The translations under genes and the position numbers were made by a program. This document shows, piece after piece, positions 1-9,200 of a DNA stretch of 64,000 nt. Each line of letters starts with the position of its first letter. Within the stretch, counting starts at the first letter, position 1. The notes beneath the pieces are model-generated. The model saw only the letters and a list, made by a program, of their open reading frames with translations. It was not told the origin of the DNA and searched no databases. The DNA is from Ianthella basta (taxonomy: Eukaryota > Porifera > Demospongiae > Verongiida > Ianthellidae): NCBI GenBank assembly GCA_964019415.1, contig OZ025890.1:3378553-3442552 (forward strand). The letters are read 5' to 3'.

Positions 1-169
1 TCAGCAAAGCTAGGATGTCGGTATATTTAGATTTTACCGATTCCCAAGAAACGCCCTCCGCCAATTGCTGGACTTTGAATTGGTGTGTAACGTTAAGAAG
101 GAGTTCCACTTCGTCGTCGCTCCAGAAGAATTCTTTCTTCCCACTCGTTCTGCTGCTCTTGGCCGGCAT
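1..169 (-). CDS. Myb/SANT-like DNA-binding protein, 3' part cut by window edge
   Basis: Reading from an ATG at 169 towards the window start gives 56 open codons. After a short basic leader the protein has FFWSDDEVELLL, then a helix ending in W-E-S-V-K-S-K-Y. This is the tryptophan-rich, acidic start of a Myb/SANT or MADF-like DNA-binding domain. Such proteins are the usual second gene of PIF/Harbinger transposons, where they bind the transposase and help it reach the element ends. The ATG lies about 200 bp inside a terminal-repeat-like sequence (positions 363-377), which fits that role. The transposase would lie outside the window. A host Myb-like gene is the alternative. Confidence 0.6.
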   Translation of the reverse strand, partial: MPAKSSRTSGKKEFFWSDDEVELLLNVTHQFKVQQLAEGVSWESVKSKYTDILALL

Positions 170-377
170 ACTGCAGCTGACACCCGATTCACGCAGCGCT
201 AGCGTACACGCGGTCACATTCACACGATCGTCACATGATAGTCATGCGCTCGTAATCGTTTCTAACGTTACCCGTTTTCAGCGTATAAAACGACGTGTGT
301 AAACACAAGTAAACGATGCAGTACAAGAACGATTCGAATACGGACGTTTCCAAAATCGTTCTAGTGTAAACGCCGCC
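1..377. mobile_element. PIF/Harbinger-like DNA transposon, one end
   Basis: The stretch ends in GTGTAAACGCCGCC (364-377) followed by TTA, the usual three-base target of PIF/Harbinger elements. Read inward from 377 the terminus is GGCGGCGTTTACACTAG, a typical Harbinger-like terminal inverted repeat. The subterminal part holds several copies of an AACG-rich word. A Myb-like ORF starts 200 bp inside. The other end is beyond the window, so the TIR pairing cannot be confirmed. Confidence 0.5.
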
Positions 378-815
378 TTATCCACTAAAAGTGAAGTGGA
401 TGACTCCAAGTTTTGCAAACGACTTTTGTTATGTTATGTTATGTTATTATTAAAGGTGACCCCTTCCGCCATGGGCTGGTGTCAATGGGGGACCCAACAG
501 TACAAGGACATGTAAAACAAGGACAGGACAACACAAAACATGCACATAGCAAGACAAAAACTGACAAAACAAATGGACATAACACATACACACAAAGAAA
601 TGACACGAGAAGAGAAGAAGAAGTAGAAGAACATGTAACTACATTCACGCATAAGCAGACATGCACATGCACATACAGCCTAGTTGACGTAGTCTAATTA
701 GGTTTGAATCTGACCACTTCAGGAGTTACTTCAACAGTGGTCCAAAAGCGACAGGGGCCACGATGTAGAATAAGGCCAGGCAGTCCATAAACCCGTACAT
801 ACTCAACACTCTTAC
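378..815. other. No gene recognised
   Basis: AC/GA-rich spacer between the Harbinger-like end and the satellite array. Open frames here are of low complexity (runs of K, T, H or V, C) and show no domain. Confidence 0.5.
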
Positions 816-1618
816 AAGCATCCAGGTACTTTTCTCATGCCCATTCGCAAAGAGAGAGTCTTACTCACCCAAACTTAAGTGCATGACTCCAATGTTGCCA
901 ACAAGTTTTATCAAGCCCATTAGCAAGGTGGGAGTCTTACCCATTCAAACAGGTGCATGAGTACAAGTGTTGCCATCGACATTTTCTATTCCCATTAGCA
1001 AGGGGAGAGCATTTCCACACCCAAAGTAAAATGCATGACTCCAATTGTTGCAAACGACTATTCTCATGCCATTAGCGTTGGGGGAGTCTTATTCCTCAAA
1101 CTCAAGTGCATGACCCACCCAAACTCAACTGCACGACTACAAACGTTTCAAACAACTTTTCTGATGCCTATTAGCGAAGGGGAGTCTTATCCACTCAAAC
1201 TCAAGTGCACGACTGCAATTGTTGGAAATGACTTTAGTCATGCCCATTGGTGGTGGTAGGGGGGGGGGGGGGGAAGGGAGGGGGGGAGGGGGTCTTACAC
1301 ACCCAAACTCAACTGTATGACTCTATATGTTGCAAACAACCTTTCTCATGCCCAATAGCAAGGAGGTAGTCTTACCCACCCAAACTCAAGTACCTGACTC
1401 CAAATATTGCAAAGGACATTTAACATGCCAATTAGCAAGAAGGGAGTCGTAACCACCCAAATTCAAGTGCATGAATCCAAATATTGAAAAGACGTTTCTC
1501 ATGCCAATTAGCAAGGAGATAGTCTCACCCACCCAAACTCAAGTGCATTACTCCAAATGATGCAAAAAACTTTCCTCATACTGATTAGCAAAGGAGGAAT
1601 ATCATCAACCCAAACTCA
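816..1618 (-). repeat. 77-bp satellite, left block (minus orientation)
   Basis: About ten diverged copies of a unit containing TTGCAAACGACTTTTCTCATG, the AGCAAGG word and AGTCTTACCCACCCAAACT. It is the reverse complement of the unit in the right block. The block stops at 1618, inside a unit, where the RLE-type retroelement begins, and resumes in the same register at 6260. Confidence 0.9.
1259..1292 (+). repeat. G-rich tract in the satellite
   Basis: A run of G broken only by a few A residues, including a 15-base G run. It contains several G-blocks that could form a quadruplex. Slippage or sequencing error can also lengthen such tracts. Confidence 0.8.
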
Positions 1619-1845
1619 CGTTAACCTTAAGGTATTATGTACAATACTATAATGGAATAAATTACTGAAAAAAAAATACTGAAATTTAATGGGATAACTA
1701 AGATTTAACAAAGGATAATCACTGGATGTTATGCCTACCAGCCTTCTACACCGAAGTGTTTTAGGAGGCTGGGGGGCCGGAGCCCTATTGATGGCAACCA
1801 GTGATCGCCCTCCCCCATTACTAGTCATCCTACAAAAATGGAAGA

Positions 1846-1890
1846 GCCACAGACAGCTGTTTCGCCCTGATTGGGGCTCATCAGTGTGGC
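1846..1890 (-). ncRNA. Type I hammerhead ribozyme (left arm)
   Basis: This is the reverse-strand mate of 2224-2268 and shows the same core on the minus strand: CTGATGA, a GCCC/GGGC stem II, GAAA, and a very short palindromic stem III before the GTC cleavage site. Stem I pairs GCCACA with TGTGGC. Confidence 0.8.
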
Positions 1891-2223
1891 GTACTGATGG
1901 AATGCAAGATGACTAGTCACTCTTGTATCTGCCACCAGTTAAACACTTGTGGTTTTGACAAGAGCGAATATTAATGGGGGAAGGCTAAGTCATGAGCGTG
2001 ACTTGCGCAGGATTGTTGAGAGGTCGGTTCATTGCAGTAAGCCACTGCAACGGCCAGGCCGGGCTAGATTGGCTTACTGCAATGAACCGATCTCTCAACA
2101 ATCCTGCGCAAGTCACGCTCATGACTTAGCCTTCCCCCATTAATATTCACTCTTGTTGAAACCACAAGTGCTTCACTGGTGGCAGATACAAGAGTGACTA
2201 GTCATCTTGCATTCCATCAGTAC

Positions 2224-2268
2224 GCCACACTGATGAGCCCCAATCAGGGCGAAACAGCTGTCTGTGGC
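2224..2268 (+). ncRNA. Type I hammerhead ribozyme (right arm)
   Basis: Stem I is GCCACA (2224-2229) pairing perfectly with TGTGGC (2263-2268). The core is CTGATGA (2230-2236), stem II GCCC/GGGC (2237-2240 with 2247-2250), GAAA (2251-2254), then CAGCTGTC with cleavage expected after C2262. Stem III is the minimal self-complementary CAGCTG, the form known from Penelope-like elements, where such ribozymes are thought to act as dimers. All conserved core bases are present. Confidence 0.85.
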
Positions 2269-2465
2269 TCTTCCATTTTTGTAGGATGACTGGTAATGGG
2301 GGAGGGCGGGCGATCACTGGTTGCCATCAATAGGGCTCCGGCCCCCCAGCCTCCTGAAACACTTCGGTGTAGAAGGCTGGTAGGCATAATATCCAGTGAT
2401 TATCCTTTGTTCAACCTAGCCCAGCCTGGCCGTTGCAGTGGCTTACTGCAATGAACCGACCTCTC

Positions 2466-2552
2466 AACTAAGATTTAATTAAAAAATTAAATAAATAGGT
2501 GTAACAATTAATTTAAATGTACAATTAATTAAATGTATGCATTTGTACCTAA
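2466..2552. other. AT-rich spacer
   Basis: Repeats of AATTAA and TTAAAT between the foldback and the inverted arm. It follows the target duplication of the foldback and has no coding features. Confidence 0.6.
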
Positions 2553-2825
2553 TTACACTAGGATAAGGGAGCACAAGCATGTGCCCCAAATGAGTGGTCT
2601 AGGGGTTCATGGGACAGGAGGGGTGCTTAGGGAGCTAGTCCCAAGACTGAAGCTGCGTTGCCCCTTTGCACGGCCACAGACAGCCTCTGGAGGAGGTAGG
2701 CGAACAAACTCTCCTCACCCGTTGCATGCCTAAGGCGGTTGCCGAGGTCCCTCACGAACTCCAGGGTTAGCGGGCCACAAGCACCTGAGGTCTCAATGGC
2801 AACTGGGGGAAAGAGTAAGCTGGGC
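2553..2825 (-). repeat. Inverted copy of the retroelement 3' end (left arm)
   Basis: This 270-bp stretch is the reverse complement of 5995-6261, with only scattered differences and a few small indels. The right-hand partner codes for the C-terminus of the RT protein. The left copy is therefore a minus-strand fragment of the same element, complete to its 3' terminus, placed directly before the 5' start of the plus-strand copy. Confidence 0.9.
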
Positions 2826-4071
2826 TAGCAAAACAAGTGGTCAAGATGGCCGCGCGAGTGATTGGCGCGAGCTTGGATGTGGTTCCTAGGTCATCCTGTT
2901 CTATCTGCCTTCGCCCAATCTCTGTCACCTCAGCTGGATTAATCAGGCAGCATGGCCCGGTGCGAGCGCATTGCCCAGGATCCCGCCATCTGCCAGCTAG
3001 CCCCGTTCCTAACCCGCCTTCGTCAGTGGCGCCCACTGCCCCTCCAGAGCCTCCCACGGCCACCCAAGTTACACCCCTTAGCGATCTCCTTTCCCAGACC
3101 TGCCATGAAGATTCTCAAGAGGATTCCCAAGGCTTCAAGGCTGCCAGCGGGTAGGAAGTTGGCGTCCATCCTCGAAGCGGTTCTAGCCATAAATGATCAC
3201 ACCTCATGAGATCGTTTATCCTGCTTCAGTTCTCGTTGCTTAAGGTTGCTACAAAGGGGAGCCTAAGGTGGCTCGTTAGCTATTCTTGTTAACAGGCAGA
3301 TCGAAGTGGAGACAGACCCACCAGATGCCACAGCCGATCGCTGACCTAACAGAGGCCAGTACTTTTCTAAGAATCCGCTTAGGTCCTTGGCAGCCCGAGT
3401 CTCAGCGAAACTAGAGGAGGGGGATTTCAAGGGAGCGGTCAGAATCGCTAGCTTAGAGGAGACACTAGCCCCCCTAGATGACACCACCTTTGCTGCTCTC
3501 CAGGACAAGCACCCCCACCCCACCCCACCCTGACTCATTCTACACCCCTCTGCAGGATGATGTTTGGCCACACCCCATTTCTGTGACAGATAAGAGCATC
3601 TTAAAGGCCATTCGTTCCTTCCCAAACGGTTCTGCAAGTAGGCCCGATGGCCTCAAGCCTCAACACCTGAAGGACATGATTGGTCCCTCTGTCAGCTGTT
3701 GTGGCCTCCTCCCTGCCCTTGGCCATTTTGTGGAACTGGTGCTGGAAGGCAGAACCCCTCCACTTTGGAGGTCTTTCTTCTTTGGGGCTAACCTCACAGC
3801 CCTACAGAAGAAGAGTGGTGGCATCAGGCCAATTGCCATTGGTTGCACCCTACATTGCCTAGCAGCCAAGGTGATGGGAGGTGAGTTGAGGGAAGAGATG
3901 AGGGAGCTCCTGGTGCCTTGGCAGTTGGGTTATGGGGTTCAGAAGGGAGCCGAACCGGCAGTGCATGCCACAAGGCTCTACCTGCACAACCTTGACCTCA
4001 TCAAGGCCCTCCTCAAGTTGGACTTTAGCAACGCCTTCAACTCCATCTGTAGAGACAAGATGTTTAGGGCA

Positions 4072-4511
4072 ATGATATTGTAGAGGCTCATAGTTGCGTT
4101 GATAATACAATGATATGAGATTCTTGAGCAAGACACAACTGATAATGATAAATCAATCAAATGTGGGACGTTTTGACCCGAAGGTCTTTGTCAAGTGCGT
4201 ACAGGATAAGGGGTGAGGTGAGAGGTGGCTATTTATAACATTAAGGGCAATAACAACACAGACTCTTAAGTACACAAAATGCAGTAATCTGATTGGTTAA
4301 GTTACAAAACTTAGAATAAACAACTGTAAGGAGTGGATTGGTTGATTTACAATAACTGTGATGATGTAATGACAGGTAATGTCCTAGTGTGGCCTAATGT
4401 GGGCTGGGTGTGTTACAGCTGACAAGTAAAGTTACATAATAATGTACAAACAAGAAAGTAAATGAAAGAGAAATAATGGATGGAGGGTGGGGGTGATGTT
4501 ACGTTTGGTGT
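4072..4511 (-). mobile_element. 440-bp Penelope-like end fragment inserted in the RT gene
   Basis: Flanked by a 13-bp direct repeat GATGTTTAGGGCA (4059-4071 and 4512-4524). Read on the minus strand it contains a decayed hammerhead (4167-4195), the word TTGCTCAAGAA and an end ...ATGAGCCTCTAC. The same words end the Penelope-like fragment at 46540-46662. Removing one repeat plus the insert restores the RT frame, so this is an insertion into a once-intact gene. Confidence 0.8.
4167..4195 (-). ncRNA. Decayed hammerhead ribozyme
   Basis: The minus strand reads CTTGACAAAGACC, TTC, GGGTCAAAACGTC. It matches the hammerhead layout (CTGATGA, stem II GACC/GGTC, GAAACGTC) with changes in the core, so it is probably inactive. 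Confidence 0.5.
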
Positions 4512-5994
4512 GATGTTTAGGGCAGTCCTGGAGCTAGCCCCCAGACTGTTTCGCTTTGTTCACTCTACCTACTCCTCCCCATCCACTCTGTTTTGGGGAG
4601 ATAAGACCATCCAGTCAGCGGAAGGGGTACAGCAGGGAGACCCTTTAGGACCTTTGCTCTTTTGCCTAACAATCCATCAGCTGGGGCCCCAATTGATCTC
4701 CGAATTCCAAATGTTCTACCTGGATGATGGCACCCTGGGGGGTAGTGCTGATGATCTCAGACATGATTTAGAGGAGGTCGTGAGAGTGGGAGCAGAAATT
4801 GGCCTGGAATTGAATGAAGTGATGTCTGAAATTATCTGTAATTCCTGTAATCGTGACACTATTGGCCCTTTGCTGCTCTCCATTCCAGGGGCTCTGGTTG
4901 TGGAACCCCAAGAGGCCACTCTTTTGGGATCTCCCATAGGTGAGGTCTCCTCCATCTCCAGCACCCTTGCCGACAAATGCAACTCCCTGAAGACCATGGG
5001 GGACAGACTTGCACACCTATCCACCCACGATGCCATTGTCCTCCTCAAGCATTCTTTTGCCCTCCCAAAGCTGATGCACTGCTTGAGGACAGCACCCTGC
5101 TTCTTGTCTTCCAGACTCCACGATTATGATCAGCTCCTGAAGTCCATCGTAAGTGAGATCACCAACATCCATTTTCCAGATGACAGCACCAGCTGGAGCC
5201 AGGCCACGCTCCCAGTGAGGTTGGGGGGCCTAGGCATCAGAAGAGCAGTGCAGCTGGCACCATCAGCTTATTTGGCCTCAATAGCCGCCTCCTCTGATCT
5301 GGTGCGCCGTATTGTGCCTCCTCATCTTCATGATGCACCCCTCCCCAACCAGGGTGAAGCTGAGGCCTGTTGGACAAGGGATCACAGCCTTCCACGACCA
5401 GAAGGAGAAGCCAGGCTACATCAGAGGTCATGGGACAGCATCATAGTGGCTTCAGTCGCTGACAGCCTCCTGCAGACAGCACCCAACTCCACTGCCCGAG
5501 CTCGCTTGCTTGCATGTTCAACTAGAGAGTCAGTAGCCTGGTTGGAAGCTCTGCCAATCTCTCCCCTTGGCCTACGCATGGAAGACCAGACAGTCAGGAT
5601 TGCAATTGGCTTACGTCTGGGAACCCCCTTTGTGCAGCCCCCACACTTGCCTTCACTGTGGTGCAGAGGTCGATGCCCTGTCAACGCATGGCCTCAGCTG
5701 TCAAAGAAGCCAGGGATGTCACTACCGCCATGCAGCACTAAATGATGTCATACACCGATCACTGTCTGCGGCTAATGTCACCTCGCGAATTGAGCCATCA
5801 GGATTGGAACGTGCAGACGGATAATGTCCGGATGGGGTCACTGTGGTCCCTTGGAAGAGTGGGAAGCATCTGGTTTGCGCTGCCACCAGCCCAGACACCT
5901 TTGCCCCTTCGTACCTTCTTTAGTGCCACCAGTGAAGTGGGAGCAGTGGCAGCAGTGGCAGAGAGCAAGAAGAAGTCCAAGTACAGCTGTCTGG

Positions 5995-6261
5995 GCCCAG
6001 CTTACTCTTTCACCCCAGTTGCCATTGAGACCTCAGGTGCTTGTGGCTCGCTAACCCTGGAGGGACCTCGGCAACCGCCTTAGGCAAGCGACGGGTGAGG
6101 AGAGTTTGTTCGCCTACCTCCTCCAGAGGCTGTCTGTGGCCGTGCAAAGGGGCAACGCAGCTTCCATCTTGGGGACTAGCTCCCTAAGCACTCCTCCTGT
6201 CCCATGAACCCCTAGACCACTCATTTGGGGCACATGCTTGTGCACCCTTATCCTAGTGTAA
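5995..6261 (+). repeat. Retroelement 3' end (right arm of inverted pair)
   Basis: Contains the last roughly 70 codons of the RT protein and the 3' untranslated end ...CCCTTATCCTAGTGTAA. It is the inverted partner of 2553-2825. Both arms end at the same outer base, as expected if it is the true 3' terminus. Confidence 0.9.
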
Positions 6262-9200
6262 ACTCAATTGCATTACTCATAATGTTGCAAAAGACTTTTC
6301 TCATGTCCTTTAGCAAGGAGGGAATCTTACTCACCCAAACCATGAGAAAAGTCGTATGCAACATTTGGAGACTTGCACTTGAGTTTTGGTAGGAAGACTG
6401 CCCCCTTGCTAATGGGCATGAGAAAAGTCATTTGCATGATTTGGAGTCATGGACATGAGTTTGGGTAGGTAAGACTCCACCCTTGCTAATGGGCATGAGA
6501 AAAGTCGTTTGCAATATTTGACGTTGTGCACTTGGGGAAAACTGCCCCCTTGCTGATGGGCATTAATAAAGTCGTTTCCAACAAAGGCAGTCGTACACTT
6601 GAGTTTGGATGGGTTAGACCCCCCTTGCTAATGGGCAGGAGAAAAGTCGTTTACAACATTTGGAGTCGTGCACTTCATATTGTGTATGTAAGACTCTACC
6701 TTGTCAATGGGCATGAGAAAAGTCTTTTGCAACAGTTGGAGTCATTCACTTGAGTTTGGCTGTGTAAGACCCACCTTGCTAATGGGCATGAGAAAAGTCG
6801 TTTGCAACATTTGGAGTTGTGCACTTGAGTTTGATTATTTAAGACTTCCCCCATTCTAATGGACATTGTTAAAGTCATTTTCAACATTTTTTTACTCATG
6901 CACTTTAGTTTGGGTGGGTAAGACCCCCCACTATGCGGCATGAGACAATTCGTTTGCAACATTTGGAGTCATGCACTTGAGTTTGTGCGGGTCAAATCAC
7001 CCGACGCGAAGATCATCTAGCCGCCATTTTTTTCACGCGTGCCCTTGCAAATGGGCATGAGAAAAGTTGTTTGCAACAATTGTTACTAGATGAAGCCATA
7101 CATCAAAGGAAACAACTGTGCGTTAATTTGGCAATTGCACTGGATAATGCACAGTTGCCTTATTTGGAAGTGTATAGCGCATTGTTTGTTTTATAACGCA
7201 CTGCTTTGAAAGGGGCTTTTTAGACATATCCAATCATTTTCTAGCTTTATGTAAACCTTTTGTCTGCTGTTTTAACAAAATTCCTTTTTATATTCAGCTC
7301 CTTGTGAGCTTTCACATGAACTTTGGCTCGTCAATGATGAGTGCATGACACTTAGAAATGGTCATCCCCAGAAATTATTTATGCCTAGCGACAGCACTGC
7401 ACATGCATGTTTGATAGCAGAGACTTGGAATTGTGCATGCAATATCTTCAGAGTTTTCTGAATGTGATCTGAAAGAAGGTCCCTCCACTCTCAGGCTAAT
7501 GGGCATGAGACAATTTGTTTGCAACGTTTGGAGTCAGTCACTTGAGTTTGGGTGGGTAAGACTCCTTCCATTGCTAATGGGCATGAGAAAGTTGATTTCA
7601 ACAAATTGAGTCATGAACTTGAGTTTGGGCGTGTAAGAATCCCCTCTTGCTGATGGGCTTGAGAAATGTCGTATGCAAAATTTGGAGTCATGAACTTGAG
7701 TTTGAGTGTGTAAGACTCCCTCTTCTTGCCAATGGGCATGAGAAAAGTTGTTTGCAACATTTGGAGTTATGCACATGAGTTTGGCTGTGTAAGACCCACC
7801 TTGCTAATGGGTTTGAGAAATGTCCTTTGCAACATTTGGAGTCATACCCTTAAGTCTATGTGGGTAAGACTTCCCCCTTGCTAATGGGCATGAAAAAAAG
7901 TTGTTTTCAACTTTTGGAGTGATGCACTTGAGTTTTGTGTGGGTAAGACTCCCCCTTTCTACTGGGAATGAGAAAAGTCGTTTGCAAGATTTGGAGTCGT
8001 GCACTTGAGTTTGGCTGTGTACCCTGGCTGTGCCCTTGCTAATGTGTTCGAGAAATGTCGTTTGCAACAGTCTGAGTTATGCACTTTAGTTTGGGTATGT
8101 AAGACTCCCCCTCTTGCCAATGGGCAAGAGAAAAATTGTTTGCAACATTTGGTGTCATGCACTTGAGTTTAGCTGTGTAAGACCCACCTAGCTAATGTGT
8201 TCGAGAAATGTCGTTTGCAACAGTTGGAATTATGCACTTTAGTTTGGGTGTGTAAGACTCCCCCTCTTGCCAATGGGCAAGAGAAAAGTTGTTTGCAACA
8301 TTTGGTGTCATGCACTTGAGTTTAGCTGTGTAAGACCCACCTTGCTAATGGGTTCGAGAAATGTCGTTTGCAACATTTGGAGTCATGCACTTGAGTTTGT
8401 GTGGTTGAGACTCCCCCTTGCTAATAGGCTTGAAAAGTTGTTTGCAACATTTGGAGTCATGCACGTGAGTTTGTGTGGCTAAGAGTCTCCCCTTTCTAAT
8501 AGGCATGTGAAAAGTTGTTTGCAACATTTGGAGTAATGCACATGAGTTTGAGTGTGTAAGACTCCCTCCTTGCCAATGGGCATGAGAAAAGTCATTTGAA
8601 CATTTGGAGTCATTCACTTGAGTTTGGCTGTGTATGACCCCCCTTGCTAATGGGGTCGAGAAATGTTGTTTGCAACAGTTGGAGTCGTACCCTTGAATTT
8701 AGGTGGGTAAAACACCCCCCTTACTACTGGGTACTAGAAATGTCGTTTGCATCATTTGGAGTCATGCACTTGAGTTTGTGTGGGTATAACTACATCCTTG
8801 CAAATGGGCATGAGAAAAGTCGTTTGCAACATATAGAGTCATGCACTTGAGTTTGGGTGGGTAAGACCCCCCCCCCCCCTTGCTAATATGCATGAGAAAA
8901 GTCGTTTACAACATTTGAAGTCATGCACTTGAGTTTTGAGTGGGTAAGACTCCCCCTTGCTAATGGTCACGAGAAAATTCGTTTGCAACATTTGGAGTCA
9001 TGCACTTGAAAATGGGTGGGTAAGACTCCCCCTTGCTGATAGGCATAGAAAGTCGTTAACAACATTTGGAGTCACGCACTTGAGTTTGGCTGTGTAAGAC
9101 CTCCCTTGCTTGCTAAATGCACTTGAGTTTGGGTGGGTAATAATCTCCCCTGCTAATGGTCATGAGAAAAGTCGTATGCAATATTTGGAGTCATGCACTT

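Larger units (their letters stand above)
1708..2465. mobile_element. Hammerhead-bearing foldback retroinsert
   Basis: A 758-bp block flanked by the 12-bp direct repeat AACTAAGATTTA (1696-1707 and 2466-2477). Positions 1708-2046 are the near-perfect reverse complement of about 2074-2412, with a spacer of about 27 bp. After the right arm a further 50 bp (2416-2465) repeats the inverted spacer plus arm start, so the right half is the beginning of a second tandem unit of about 390 bp. Each arm holds one hammerhead ribozyme. Long target duplications and tandem hammerhead units are known for Penelope-like pseudo-LTRs and retrozymes. No reading frame of note is present. Confidence 0.75.
2837..6207 (+). 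pseudogene. Reverse transcriptase with zinc finger and PD-(D/E)XK-type endonuclease, broken
   Basis: Protein of an endonuclease-bearing retroelement. The N-terminus has a C-x2-C...H zinc finger (CSICLRPIS..., 2895-2990), then the conserved LKRIPKASRL block (3110-3150). The RT part shows PNGSASRPDGLKPQHL (from 3620), a KKSGGIRPIA block, motif A KLDFSNAFNS (4014-4043), QGDPLGPLL (4632-4658) and the catalytic YLDDG (4720-4734). After that come a C-x2-C-x9-H-x3-C finger (5650-5700), a PDG motif and a D/E...K array matching restriction-like endonucleases, and a terminus with QRLSVAVQRGN. The frame is broken by frameshifts near 3150-3210, 3515, 5590 and 6075, by stops, and by the insertion at 4072-4511. 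Without the insertion the frame reads RDKMFRAVLELAP across the join. Not functional as it stands. Confidence 0.85.
1619..6259 (+). mobile_element. RLE-type retroelement inserted in the satellite
   Basis: The block interrupts a satellite unit and is flanked by AAACTCA on both sides (1612-1618 and 6260-6266), so the satellite register is kept. From left to right it holds an AT-rich stretch, a hammerhead foldback (1708-2465, itself an insertion), more AT-rich DNA, an inverted copy of the element's 3' end (2553-2825), a zinc-finger/RT/endonuclease reading frame (2837-6207) and the 3' end. The AAACTCA repeat is part of the satellite unit, so the exact target-duplication length is uncertain. Whether 1619-2552 belongs to the retroelement or is older flanking DNA is inference. 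Confidence 0.65.

Noticed and set aside
413-697. Open frames on both strands in an AC-rich stretch
   Set aside because: Low complexity, no domain, no splice or start support.
2553-6261. Classical cut-and-paste DNA transposon with 270-bp TIRs
   Set aside because: The enclosed gene is a reverse transcriptase and the arms are its coding 3' end, so a DNA-transposon reading does not fit.
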